NCBI GenBank assembly: GCA_037783415.1
Contig: JAZGTN010000007.1
Coordinates: 5,849,501 to 5,913,500 of the forward strand
DNA length: 64,000 nucleotides
DNA from: Leptasterias polaris
Taxonomy: Eukaryota > Echinodermata > Asteroidea > Forcipulatida > Asteriidae
Direction: 5' to 3'
Notes under the pieces: generated by a model
Told to the model about the DNA's origin: nothing
Database searches by the model: none
What the model saw: the letters and a program-made list of their open reading frames with translations, nothing else
Shown: one piece after another, positions 10,483 through 20,917 of the stretch
Position numbering within the stretch: the stretch's first letter is position 1
Layout: each line of letters starts with the position of its first letter
Program-made: the position numbers and the translations under genes

Positions 10483-10960
10483 GTCTTTTCTGACAACGAA
10501 GACCTGTAGGCGTTAAGGTGAAGGAAGCAATTAAGGTTGCCATGGTAGGAGCATGTCCTTCTCTGCAACTCCCAAAGTAATTAGGACCTTAATTGTGTTA
10601 CATTACATAAAGGGGAAACATGTTGTACAGAAGGTCAAGTCTACCTTGATCTTGATATAGATTCGACAGAGCACGCTCCTCTTGAATATTCATGAAATTA
10701 CCTGATAAAATGAAATAAGTCATCCAGGTTGGCATGGTAGGAGCATGTTCTTCTCTGCAACTCCCAAAGTAATTAGGACCTTAGATGTGCAACTTGGTTA
10801 TCACTCAACAGTTAATTACATTACATAGAGGGGAAAACGTGTTGTACAGAAGGCCAAATCTAACTTTATCTTGATATAGACTTGTCAGAGAACGCTCATC
10901 ATGAATATTCATGACATTGCCAGAAACGACCAATCAAGTGTCGTTATTCACTCGTTATTA
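10483..10960 (+). repeat. tandemly doubled upstream region of lectin gene A
   Basis: Two copies of a roughly 240-base unit (about 10483-10720 and 10721-10960) share 'ggtaggagcatgt(c/t)cttc' followed by 'tctgcaactcccaaagtaat', 'aggggaaaacgtgttgtaca' and 'gaatattcatga'. The same doubling lies upstream of copy B (14673-15130). A CCAAT box (10930-10934) sits about 240 bases before the start codon of A. It is probably a cis-regulatory region; that part is inference. Confidence 0.6.
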
Positions 10961-11172
10961 TGGTCGTACTACACTGTACCTAAAAAGTAACAGAACTCCA
11001 CTGATCCTCATCACTTCAGCAAAGAAACAACCTATGAAAGGACGTCAATATACTGCTGGCAGAGACGAGAACTACTAAAATCTAACTCTTACATTTGTAT
11101 TCTTCAAAGCAGTTCACTTCAGGATTTGGTACAATTGATATGCCTTTAACAGTCTCAAAATACGGCTTCATC

Positions 11173-12165
11173 ATGATAATTGTCATCACATCCCTGTTTT
11201 TGACTTTGATGGCACAATCCTGTCAGAGTGAAACTACGCAAAAAACTACAGGGGATTTCTACTTGGCTGGAAACAGAGCTTTACTGAATCATGTGTTTCA
11301 GTGGAAGAATGTATCTTTTCCTGTGATCTGTGGGCGAGACTGCTCTATGGATCCACAGTGTGCATCATTCAACTATCACATAATAAGAGGTATTTGTTTG
11401 TTGAATAATGCCACCAGAGCTCACAGCCCTGATGACTTTGTTGAGATTCAAGGAAGTGCCTACTATGATGACAACTTGGACACTTTGTCATTTTCACTAC
11501 CCAGCACTGCAAGTAATAGTAGTTGTCTGGAGTTGTTTCAAGCTGGTTACCGCATCAATGGTTTATACACCATCTTTCCTACAAGTCTGACTGATGGGTT
11601 ACAGGTTTACTGTGATATGGAGACAGATGGAGGAGGCTGGATCGTGTTCCAGAGGAGACAAGATGGCTCTGTTGACTTTGACCGTACCTGGGCTGAATAC
11701 CAATCTGGGTTCGGTGATCTACATTATGAGTTCTGGTTGGGGAATGACATCCTGCGTGACCTTACTGGATCAGGACAATGGCAACTCAGAGTAGATATGG
11801 AAGATTGGGAGTCCAACACCTCCAACACAGCTTGGGCTTCATATGGTGAGTTTGCTGTTACAGGTGACAACTTTACTCTCCATGTAGGTTTATATGATGC
11901 TCGGAGTACAGCTGGTAACCCAATGAACTATCATAATGGATATCCATTCACAACAAAAGATCGCGACAACGATGCAAGGTTATTTAATTGTGCAGAGAGA
12001 TATGAAGGTGCCTGGTGGTTCAATCAATGCCACCATGCTAATCTGAATGGTAACTACTACCAACAGGGGGATGTGTTATTTGGAAAAGGAATACAATGGC
12101 GTACCTGGAAAGGATTGTATTACTCTCTGAAGAAATGCAGCATGAAAACACGGCCAGTCATTTAA
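11173..12165 (+). CDS. secreted PAN/apple-fibrinogen-domain lectin (FReD), gene A
   Basis: Predicted 330-residue secreted protein. Residues 1-19 are a signal peptide (hydrophobic IIVITSLFLTLMAQ, cleavage after CQS). Residues 28-100 form a PAN/apple-like domain with Cys at 53, 57, 63 and 75 and the phrase FNYHIIRGIC. Residues 116-330 are a fibrinogen C-terminal domain, with the YCDMETDGGGWIVFQRRQDGS signature region, Cys pairs 118/147 and 273/286, and a TKDRDNDA calcium-binding loop (262-269) before the NCAERYEGAWW ligand loop. Ficolins, tachylectins and molluscan FREPs with such domains bind acetylated or other glycans outside the cell; the role here is inferred from that. The coding region is one uninterrupted exon. 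I chose the inner ATG because genes F and G start at the equivalent Met; an upstream in-frame ATG at 11140 would add 11 residues. Oddities are a three-residue insertion (SNT, about 215-218) and an extra Cys at 322. Confidence 0.92.
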   Translation: MIIVITSLFLTLMAQSCQSETTQKTTGDFYLAGNRALLNHVFQWKNVSFPVICGRDCSMDPQCASFNYHIIRGICLLNNATRAHSPDDFVEIQGSAYYDDNLDTLSFSLPSTASNSSCLELFQAGYRINGLYTIFPTSLTDGLQVYCDMETDGGGWIVFQRRQDGSVDFDRTWAEYQSGFGDLHYEFWLGNDILRDLTGSGQWQLRVDMEDWESNTSNTAWASYGEFAVTGDNFTLHVGLYDARSTAGNPMNYHNGYPFTTKDRDNDARLFNCAERYEGAWWFNQCHHANLNGNYYQQGDVLFGKGIQWRTWKGLYYSLKKCSMKTRPVI

Positions 12166-12552
12166 AATCAATATCTGTAACCCTGTGATCCAATACATTA
12201 TGACCAAACCAAGAAACAACAATTTTTATCATGACAATATACTGCATACTTAAACTATTCCTCGGTTATTCATGTTTTAGAATATGTCTTGAAAGGTCAG
12301 CCTTGGTTTTTGAAAATAAGCAGACAGCCCTACGGATAAATCGTCAACGATTAGGGAACAGAACTGTATGGTATTCTCTGCTTATATTACTGGATACCAT
12401 CCAACTAATCCAAAAGCACCCCACAAGTGTGGCAAGAACATGGTTCATCACACCACAACATGGATCTAATAAGAGTGAAAGGAATGGATAGACTGACGAA
12501 CAGAGAGATGGACTGTGCTTTGCGATACTCACCAAGAACGAGCAAATCCATC
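12166..12552 (+). other. 3' flank / probable 3' UTR of gene A
   Basis: Homologous to the sequence after B, C and D ('gacaatatactgcatactta', 'cctcggttattcatgtttt'), so it is duplicated with the genes. The open stretches in it are not conserved as protein. Confidence 0.5.
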
Positions 12553-12558
12553 AATAAA
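12553..12558 (+). terminator. candidate poly(A) signal of gene A
   Basis: AATAAA about 390 bases after the stop codon, followed 10-30 bases on by a TG-containing stretch. Another AATAAA lies at about 12680. Not demonstrated. Confidence 0.35.
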
Positions 12559-13009
12559 ACAGTGTAGTAATGAAATGAATCACAAAATTTGGATCTGCAG
12601 TTTTTCCATGAAGAGCTCCCTCAATTTTTTCAGTTAAAACCTTTAAATGTCCACATTGTGTGATTCTACATATACATATAAATAAAAGTATCATAAAAAT
12701 TGCTTTTCATTATAAAAATAACTTTAAAACTTATAGGCATAGCCTGCCCGCCCTACTGGCCTCCTATCACAGAAAATTGCAGACATATCACAAATAGAAT
12801 GGTTCTCTGTTTACCTTCATGAAACTGTTTGATGTTTTATGGTGGTACAGGGGTCCAGACAATTCATCCAGACTAACGGATCAACAGAGATACGATTGTT
12901 TACTGTTATACATCAGTATAATATCATGTGAAACATTATTGTCCACATGAAGTGAATTCTGCTGGTCTGCTCCTACACCGAGTTACATGCAGCAACATCG
13001 ATGCGACAT
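12559..13009. other. intergenic, nothing recognised
   Basis: AT-rich, no gene or repeat recognised. Confidence 0.35.
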
Positions 13010-13292
13010 GGGGCTAGCGAGCTGTTGGGGCTAGCGAGCTGTTGGGGATAGCGAGCTGTTGGGGATAGCGAGCTGTTGGGGCTAGCGAGCTGTTGGGGCT
13101 AGCGAGCTGTTGGGGCTAGCGAGCTGTTGGGGCTAGCGAGCGAGCTGTTGAGGCTAGCGAGCTGTTGGGGCTAGCGAGCGAGCTGTTGAGGCTAGCGAGC
13201 TGTTGGGGCTAGAGGAGCTGTTGGGGCTAGAGGAGCTGTTGGGGCTGAGGAGCTGTTGGGGCTAGCGAGCTGTTGGGGCTAGAGGAGCTGTT
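13010..13292. repeat. 17-bp minisatellite
   Basis: About 16-17 head-to-tail copies of GGGGCTAGCGAGCTGTT, with variants (GGGGATAGCG, an extra GCGA, GGGGCTAGAGGA). The unit contains the palindromes GCTAGC and AGCT. It is GC-rich in an AT-rich surrounding. All frames are interrupted or meaningless; it has no spacers and is not a CRISPR array. Confidence 0.95.
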
Positions 13293-13884
13293 AGAGCTTG
13301 CTCTGTGCCAAGCTTCGTCTATTCAAATAGGCTCACACTGGAGGAAGTATCCTCGAGCCCACTAATTATTATAAGGACTCGCATGATCTACATCAACTAG
13401 GCCCAATATACCGCCCCAAAGCCATTATGTAAATATAAGATCTGCTAAGCTTATAACAACTTTAACAGGTGGCACTAATGGGGTGGAGGTGGAAAAATTT
13501 GTTTTAACCTATGCGTTAGTTGACTGTAACGAAAGTGACAGCTATCCCGCCAAATAAAACTGCCAACGACAAAGCAAGAAATATGATTGGCTACAAGTAT
13601 CAATTTTTGGTGAAACATCACTAACCTGACATGAAGAAATCAATGATGTAATACAGCAGCAATGTGTGACCCGGATTTTATTTTCCCCCGTGAAACGCTT
13701 GCATATTTGTGCGAATGACCTAGAAACCATAAGGAGGTCAAGCCGGCTCGTGTGTGAGCAAGCAACAACAGCAAGGCATAGCCAACCACTATGTTCATCA
13801 CTGAGCGTAAGGCATTTTATCATTAATGAATGAATGATAAAAGGAAATATGATTGTTGTAGACATCATCAAGCTAGTCACTAAA
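13293..13884. other. intergenic, nothing recognised
   Basis: No gene recognised; the minus-strand open stretch at about 13542-13880 has no domain and no splice context. Confidence 0.35.
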
Positions 13885-14672
13885 TTTGAGGTTGCAACAA
13901 GCTGTTTTAAGGCTAAAATGTATGTTTTTATTCAAAAAATTTCTTCAAATTTAGGTGATATTTGGAAATCTAAACTTCAGTTTGTTTTATATCTGCATAT
14001 TTAAGAAATTAAATTTATTTTACTTTTTAACAATACTGATTTTAAAAGTCGTTAATCTAGATACAACTGTGAAGATCAAGTTAGACAGCAAGTTTGGTGT
14101 TGTCTGTGGGTAGACTGCCCCTTGTCTATATCCGTGAGTATGAAGCCAGGAACTGATCTTACAAAGCCAAAGGTTTCATTGGATTGACATGCACCGCATA
14201 TCACTACGAGACTATACTACACGCAATGAGTATACTGTGTGTACACACACAGGACTTTGTCTTGTAAGGTCAAAGGTACAAATGACAGGTAACTGCCAGG
14301 TTCTAATGGCTGGTATCTGTGGTGTTATTCACAAGCATTGTGGTGTGATGTCAGATGCACGAGCTATACAAAGAGTGCTTTTTAGACACTAGGTGGCAGC
14401 TAGGTAATTTTCTTGCTTATGGAAATCTTGGCACATTATTTCCATAAACAATAGATTCAAATAGTTGCAGTACAATATGAGACTTTGAGCCACTATGGTG
14501 GCAGCAGACATGCTGGGTCATTTTCCACACATTAAGCCAATGAGATCTGAGCAAATGTTTCTTCGCTCAATAGATTCAGTCAGTACTTGGGCTTCACCTA
14601 GTGTCTCCAAAAGTTTCCCGAGGAGGGGGGGGGGAGATGATGGTGGTAGAAATCATGCATTATTTAATCAGT
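13885..14672. repeat. diverged copy of the intergenic duplicon (part)
   Basis: Corresponds to about 18590-19260 of the block after gene B ('gatatttggaaatctaaact', 'gaagatcaagttagacagca', 'cagatgcacgagctatacaa'), but with many more differences than the later copies show, so it is an older duplicate. It holds the insulator-like motif CACTAGGTGGCAGC at 14387-14400. Confidence 0.65.
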
Positions 14673-15130
14673 CTTTTCTGACAATGAAGACCTGTAGGCG
14701 TTAAGGTGAAGGAAGCAATTTAGGTTGGCATGGTAGGAGCATGTCCTTCTCTGCAACTCCACAAGTAATTAGGACCTTAATTGTGCAATTTGGTTATCAC
14801 TTAACAGTTAATAACATTACATAAAGGGGAAAACGTGTTGTACAGAAGGTCAAGTCTACCTTGATCTTGATATAGATTCGACAGAGCACGCTCCTCTGGA
14901 ATATTCATGAAATTACCTGATAAAATGAAATAAGTCATCCAGGTTGGCATGGTAGGAGCAAGTAATTAGGACCTTAATTGTGCAATTTGGCTCTCACTCA
15001 ACAGTTAATTACATTACATAAAGGGGAAAACGTGTTGTACAGAAGGTCAAGTCTACCTTGATCTTGATATAGGCTTGTCAGAGAACACTCGTCTTGAATA
15101 TTCATGACTTTGCCAGAAATGACCAATCAA
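14673..15130 (+). repeat. doubled upstream region of copy B
   Basis: Two units matching the 10483-10960 region of gene A. The second unit (from about 14935) lacks the 'cttctctgcaactcc' part, so the doubling is imperfect. A CCAAT box lies at 15123-15127. Confidence 0.6.
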
Positions 15131-15177
15131 TTGATACAAAGTGTCGTTATTTACTTGTTGCTGAGGGTTACCCTTCG

Positions 15178-15205
15178 GTTACCATTGGTGACAGCAATGA
15201 CGTAC
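15178..15205 (+). promoter_or_regulatory. X-box-like/CRE-like composite, copy B (one mismatch)
   Basis: GTTACCATTGGTGAC (15178-15192) followed by TGACGTAC (15198-15205), about 210 bases before the B start. The right half-site (GGTGAC) departs from the RFX consensus RGYAAC by one base; compare the perfect copies upstream of C and D. Confidence 0.4.
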
Positions 15206-15414
15206 CACACTTCACTGTACCTTCAAAATGACCAAACTCCACTGATCCTCATCACTTCAGTAAAGAAACAACCTATGAAAGGACGTCAAGATTCTGCAGG
15301 CAGCGATGAGAACTACTAAAATCTAACATTTTTATTTTGAAAAGCAGTTCACTTACACGGTTTAGTATCAAGAGTAGATCACGTCTTGTAAAAGTCTCAA
15401 ACTACAGCTTCATG

Positions 15415-16398
15415 ATGATAATTATTTTGACGGCTTTTTTTCTGACGCTGACGGTACAATCCTGTCAGAGTGAGACTCCACATCAGTTCACTGGGGATTT
15501 CTACTTGGCTGAAAACCGAGCCTTACTGAATCATGTGTTTCAGTGGAAGACTGTATCTTCTCCTGTGATCTGTGGGCGAGACTGCTCTATGGATTCACAA
15601 TGTGCATCATTCAACTATCACATCATAAGAGGTATTTGTGTGTTGAATAATGCCAGCAGAGCTCACAGCCCTGATGACTTGGTTGGGATTCAAGGAAGTG
15701 CCTACTATGATGACAACTTTGACACTTTGGCAATTTCACCACCCAGCACTACAAGCTACAGTAGTTGTCTGGAGTTGTATCAAGCTGGTTACCGTATCAA
15801 TGGTTTATACACCATCTTTCCTACAAGTCTGTCTGATGTGTTAAAGGTTTACTGCGATATGGAGACAGATGGAGGAGGCTGGATCGTGTTCCAGAGGAGA
15901 CAAGACGGCTCTGTTGACTTTGACCGTACCTGGGCTGAATACCAATCTGGGTTTGGTGATCAACAGAAAGAATTCTGGTTGGGGAATGATATCCTGCATG
16001 ACCTTACTGGATCAGGACAATGGCAGCTCAGAGTAGATATGGAAGATTGGGAGTCCAACACATCTTGGGCTTCTTATGGTGAGTTTGCTGTTACAGGTGA
16101 CAAGTACACTCTCCATGTTGGTTTATATGATGCTCGAAGTACAGCAGGTAACCCAATGAACTATCATAACGGATATTCATTCACAACAAAGGATCAAGAC
16201 AATGATGCAGCAGGTGACAATTGTGCAGAGAGATTTGGAGGTGCATGGTAGTATGAAAACTGCCATTATGCTAGTCTGAATGGTGTCTACTACCCTCAGG
16301 GACTTGTGCCATTTGGGATGGGAATACAATGGCGTCCCTGGAAGGGATTGTATTACTCTCTGAAGAAATGCAGCATGAAAACACGGCCAGTCATTTAA
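15415..16398 (+). pseudogene. PAN-fibrinogen lectin copy B, one nonsense codon
   Basis: Full-length copy of the lectin gene (327 codons plus stop) with signal peptide, PAN/apple-like and fibrinogen domains. The frame is open except for TAG at 16249-16251, where copies C and D read TGG (Trp) in the GGAWW motif of the ligand loop. The frame resumes unchanged for 48 more codons to the family's normal stop. Loss of the last 49 residues would remove one Cys of the ligand-loop pair, so a functional product is unlikely unless the base is a sequencing error or an allele. The N-terminus is of the TPHQFTGDFYLAE type, shared with A and E. Apart from the N-terminal stretch it is nearly identical to C. 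Confidence 0.88.
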
Positions 16399-17224
16399 AA
16401 TCAATGTCTGTAACCCTGAGATCCAACACATTTGACCAAACCAAGAAACAACAAATTTTATCATGACAATATACTGCATACTTAAACTATTCCTCGGTTA
16501 TTCATGTTTTATAATATGTCTCGAAAGGTCAGCCTTGGTTTTCGAATAGATGCAGACAGCCCCACGGATAAACCGTCAACGTTTAGAGAACAGAGTCTGT
16601 ACATCTTTGTTTGGAGATTTATCAGTTCATTCCTGACTTTCCATGATTTTCAATCAAAATGGCATTGAATTTGACCAAAATTCCTCCTTGGAATTTAAAG
16701 AGCAAATTTTTGTTGAAAACTACTGATGTCATGCTTCAGTTTTCACTATAAAAGAGTTACGAATGAGCCAAAATTTCCAAGTACAAAAATGTATAGACCC
16801 ATGTAGACCAGAATGACATCACTAGATGTTTAGGTTGTGGACAATTTTCGCACAGGAAGGGTATCGAATACAATGGCATTTTACACTGCTTTAATGTACG
16901 GTTAATAAAGACCTGTCACTTTGTCCACACTTATATGAGGACTCTATTTATTGGAAAATAAGTACATCACAATATGAATTTGACCTTCGAGCCCCTATTT
17001 TCTTTAATTTCGGCAGGCTTGTCACTAATGACTATGGCCTCAGCGAAATTGCGAATATTATCATACGCAAGTTACTAAAAAATCCAGTGGACCATACTGG
17101 CTGATGAAGTCTCCCTGAAATAAATTTGAAAATCTTTTGGGGAAAAAACACAACTTAAATTGGCTGCATATTGTAAACCATTACATGGTGCTATGCAAAG
17201 GAATAGGTCTCATACTTCAACACG
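16399..17224. repeat. post-lectin flank, copy 1 of duplicon
   Basis: Three near-identical versions follow B (16399), C (26854) and D (35845). It starts with the gene's 3' flank and continues through AT-rich sequence that has no coding frame conserved among the copies. An AATAAA is at about 16905 ('ggttaataaagacc'). Confidence 0.75.
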
Positions 17225-17321
17225 TTACTCCACATACCTTGTAGGAAAAATACTGAGCGCTTTGAGACGCCCATCGGGAGTAGATAAAGCGCTATATAAG
17301 AACTGCGTATTATTATCAGTC
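17225..17321 (+). mobile_element. LINE 3' end (CR1/L2-like tail)
   Basis: 'gagcgctttgagacgccc' and 'gataaagcgctatataagaa' followed by TATTATTATC is the characteristic 3' terminus of CR1/L2-type LINEs. No coding part remains. The same piece is carried at 27681-27776 and 36671-36767 by the block duplications. Confidence 0.7.
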
Positions 17322-17454
17322 AAAGAGTTATAGGCCCCTTACTCAAGGATTGGAAAAAACAACTACTCTTCGGCCGTTGACATTGTGCACCAAAAGGACA
17401 ATACTTTGATATTATCTGTTGCATGTTGCTTTCTAATGGGAGACTTTTGGTGAG

Positions 17455-17469
17455 ACTAGGGGGCAGTAG
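17455..17469 (+). promoter_or_regulatory. CTCF-core-like motif
   Basis: ACTAGGGGGCAGTAG fits the vertebrate/fly CTCF core (CCASYAGRKGGCRS) except at the first base. Copies recur at 24495-24509, 27910-27924, 33483-33497 and 36901-36915. Motif match only. Confidence 0.35.
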
Positions 17470-18186
17470 ACTTACCAGGTATCAGGCACAGGTTGCCTGT
17501 GTCTCTTGTTAAGGAATGGAAAATTATGGATTGCTTTTTCTGTTTCGATTGCCAGAACAAAGAGAGTTTTACGCAAGCATTCATGGAAGTTTGAAATTTA
17601 TTAAATATTTGTAACTTAGATAATGTCAAGAAAAACAAACACTTCTGTATAAAAGTATAATTCTTCATTATTAAATTTATATTAAAAAAATACTAATCTT
17701 AATTGTGTTAAGAAATTGAGAGAAAATTCTAAGAAAGGTGGAAAAGGACAATGTTGACAGAAATTGAGCTGCAGAAATAAGGAGTGATGTTAAATTTGGA
17801 TTCTTTACATGGCACAGTTTGATTCCAGTTTACTATAAGTGAAAAACACAGCGCTTACAGAAGCAGAAAATCTGGGCTTAACAGAAGCACATAATCAAGG
17901 ATGCAAAGAAGTTTACCTGTGCACCATGTAACACATTCCTAAGCATTCTTTGCTTACACAGCAAGTACAGCAAGTGCACAAAATTGGCACTAAGCCTGTA
18001 AGCGGAGAATGGTGACCAGAAATTAGAAATCCGGCAGAGAAAACAAAATATTGGGCCTGAGAAGGCGAACACTCTACCATAAGATTCAGATGAAAGATGT
18101 AAAGAAAGATCTGAACTGAAAGTAATGCTGTTTTATTTCATGTATTAACTAGGGTTCACATGTAATGCTAGACTTAACTGACTTGC

Positions 18187-18290
18187 CTCCAGGTGGCAGC
18201 AGATACTTTTTAACATAAATCTGAGCAATGGGGGCACATGCCCATTTTCGAAAACAATGTATCTATCGCCAAAAAACTGCTGCCACCTAG
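18187..18290. repeat. inverted pair of CTCF-core-like motifs (TIR element)
   Basis: CCTCCAGGTGGCAGCAG at the left and CTGCTGCCACCTAG (18277-18290) at the right, about 75 bases apart, pointing toward each other. This looks like the two ends of a small MITE. Copies lie at 28634-28746, 38266-38360 (decayed) and 54088-54189. Confidence 0.6.
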
Positions 18291-19121
18291 CATCTCAAAC
18301 ACCTCTCAATTTTTCACATTATGTGTAACAGAAGAGTGTCTGTTGAGCACTACAGTTTGCTTTGCCACTTGGCACTGCATGGTATTGTGAAAGAAACAGA
18401 AACTCAGATATAGTTTTAAGCAAGACAAGTTTATACTCTCAGTGGGTTTTTGCACTGCTTTTCTTCTAGTAATTTTGAAGTGAAAACTAAATTTGATATT
18501 TGTATTTGTGAGTTCATTATTACTTAACTTGATATCATTACTGATTTCAAGGTAGTTAATCCAATTTAGAAATGATTGTAAAGATCAAGTTTGAAAGTAA
18601 TTTTGAGGTTGACCAAAAGCCTTTCGAGGCAATTTTTTAGTTTTTATTCTAAAATTTCATTAATTTTAGGCGGTATTTGGAAATCTAGACTAAAGTTTGA
18701 TTCATCTACATATTTAATAACTTAAATTTAGTTTAACTGTTTAACAATAGTGATTTTGAGAGTAGTTATCTTGATTATGATTGTTGAGATCAAATTAGAC
18801 AGCAAGTTTGATGTCAGTTTCAAATGGTTGCAGCAAATGGGTAGACATGATCCACTGTCTTTATCCATAAGGATAAAGCCAAACACTGGTCTACAAAGCA
18901 AATGGTTTCATTTGATAAACATGCAATGACGCAAAACTCTGAAACTGATTTTGACATTACTACACCCAATGAACGTTAATTGTACAGAGTACTATGGCAT
19001 GCAAGGTCAAAGGTAACTGACAATAGTAACTGTCAGGGTTTAACGGCTGGTATGTGGTTTTATTCACGAGCCTTGAAGTTTAACATCAGATGCACGAGCT
19101 ATACAATAAGAGACTTTTAGA

Positions 19122-19235
19122 CACTAGGTGGCAGCAGACATGATAGGTATTTTTCCGGCTTTGCTTATGGAGTTTTGGGCACAGTATTTCAATAGGAAAT
19201 GGTCTTACAAGGTTAATCTGCTATCACCTAGTGTC
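19122..19235. repeat. inverted pair of CTCF-core-like motifs (TIR element)
   Basis: CACTAGGTGGCAGCAG (19122-19137) and CTGCTATCACCTAGTGTC (19218-19235) in convergent orientation. Homologous pairs are at 29571-29682 and 55872-55988; at 39942 only the left end is clear. Confidence 0.6.
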
Positions 19236-19924
19236 ACCAAAGATCTTTAACTTAACTAGTAGTTAGAATGTTTTGCATCGCACTAAAGCTTTTGCTTCTT
19301 ACAAAATTGTAACAAAGGAAAGAGAATTTGAAAGTTGATAATAATAAAGAAAGTGTTTAGAGAGCAAAGAAGGTGTTGTTATTGTAAATTTTTGTAAACT
19401 GGTTTATTTGTCAGTTATTTTTATTTATGTGATTTTTGTAAGGCTAGATGAAAAATTGATATCCATTTATGACAACTTGGTGACAGATCCGACTTCAAAA
19501 GTACTGCTAACTAGATTTTATTTTGAGGATCCACTCAGACAAAACTTAATGTTGAAGCTAATTTCAAATAGTTGCAGTACAATGGGAGAGTTTGAGCCAC
19601 TTCAATGGCAGCATGACATGATGGGTAATTTTCAACTGAATGGACTATGGAGTTCAAAGCAATGATAACTAGAATTACTCAGTAGTCTAGCTTTACCCAG
19701 TGTCACCAGAAGCTTCAATAGGTGGTGGTTTTAGGTCAGTTTTTTTCGACACCAAAGACCATCAAGCGTTAAAATGAAGGAAATAATTCAGGTTGGAAAC
19801 TTTCATTCTGAAAAAGTCAGGAATGAGCCCCCAAACTCCCCCAAAATATACTTTTAGACCCATTTAGACCAAAGTGACATTAAGGCATGGTTAGGATGTT
19901 GACAAATTTCCCACTGGAAGGGTA

Positions 19925-20721
19925 ATAATAATAATAAATCATTTGTAGAGCGCAGAAACTATGTTTATATATTCTACTGCGCTTCAAGAGCTCTTAGATG
20001 CTATACCACTACACAATGCTATACAATTCAAAGCATGAACATAATATAATTAAATCTATGTTTAAAACAAATAGGTTTTTACTTTAAATTTAAAGCCATC
20101 TAATGATTGAGACTTTCTAATGTCCACAGGTAGCTTATTCCATAATCTAGGAGCTGCACAAAGAAATGATCGATCACCTAAGGTTACTTTTGTTCTAATT
20201 TGGGGGATCTTCAATGCCAATGTGTCTTGTGTACTACGAAGATTATGACCATGGGTTTGAGATTTAAAATCCAATAATTCAGTAATATAACTAGGAGCTT
20301 GACCATTAAGCGCTTTATAAACTATCATTAACATCTTAAATTCAATTCTTTGACGTATAGGCAACCAATGTAATTCTCTTAACAGTGGTATTACATGAGC
20401 AAATTTAGGGAGATTATAAATCAATCTTGCACATGTATTTTGAACCCGTTACAACTTTGCTATCTGTAAGTTTGGTAATCCATACAAAAGACTATTAGTA
20501 TTACAATAGTCTAATTTACTCGTAATGCATGCGTGGACGACAGTTTTCATGCTATCTTGATCAAAGTATTTACGAATGCGCCTCAGATTATAAATCATGT
20601 AATATGCTGATTTACATACACTAATAATTTGTGATTCCATGTTCAACTGAGTATCAAATAACACTCCTAAGTTTCTTACGTTATGGGATGGTATTATAGC
20701 AGTGTCACCTATATTGATACT
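19925..20721 (-). mobile_element. LINE (CR1/L2-like) 3' fragment inserted in the duplicon
   Basis: Absent from the sister block (30369), so an empty site exists in the window. It is flanked by a GGTA duplication (19921-19924 and 20722-20725). On the minus strand it encodes the C-terminal part of a reverse transcriptase (..YCNTNSLLYGLPNLQIAKL.., then LLRELHWLPIRQRIEFK.., DRSFLCAAPRLWNKLP.., FKFKVKTYLF), with an in-frame TAA just after AKL (about 20449-20451). The 3' end is 'gcgctctacaaatgatt' plus (TTA)n, the usual tail. 5' truncated. Confidence 0.88.
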
Positions 20722-20917
20722 GGTATCGACTACAACGGAATTTTACACCATTTTGACGTGAGGTTTGAGACTTGTAATTGTTTTCCCACTCATATGAGGA
20801 CTCTATCCATAGGAAAATGAGTACATGACAAAAACTAATTTAACCTTAGAGCCTCTCTACTGGCTCTTCACTAACGACTATGGCCTCAGCAAAATTGCTT
20901 TTCTTCTAATACGCAAG
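20722..20917. repeat. duplicon copy 1 between two LINE insertions
   Basis: Matches 30369-30566 ('gactacaacggaattttaca', 'ctcatatgaggactctatcc'). No gene. Confidence 0.7.

Larger units (their letters stand above)
17322..19920. repeat. intergenic duplicon, copy 1, first part
   Basis: Matches 27776-30368 and, with insertions, 36767-40880 and 53400-57010. No supportable gene. Landmarks are ACTAGGGGGCAGTAG (17455-17469), 'caggcacaggttgcctgtg' (about 17488), a minus-strand repeat element around 17830-18075 ('cgcttacagaagc', 'acctgtgcaccatgtaacac') and two inverted pairs of the insulator-like motif (18187-18290 and 19122-19235). Confidence 0.75.

Noticed and set aside
11408..11794. Alternative-frame open stretches inside all lectin genes (for example M-P-P-E-L-T-A-L-M..).
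   Set aside because: They are shadows of the conserved lectin frame and appear in every copy because the DNA is duplicated.
13010..13292. CRISPR-like array (also 22744-23112 and 31667-32026).
   Set aside because: These are head-to-tail repeats without spacers, in a eukaryotic gene context.
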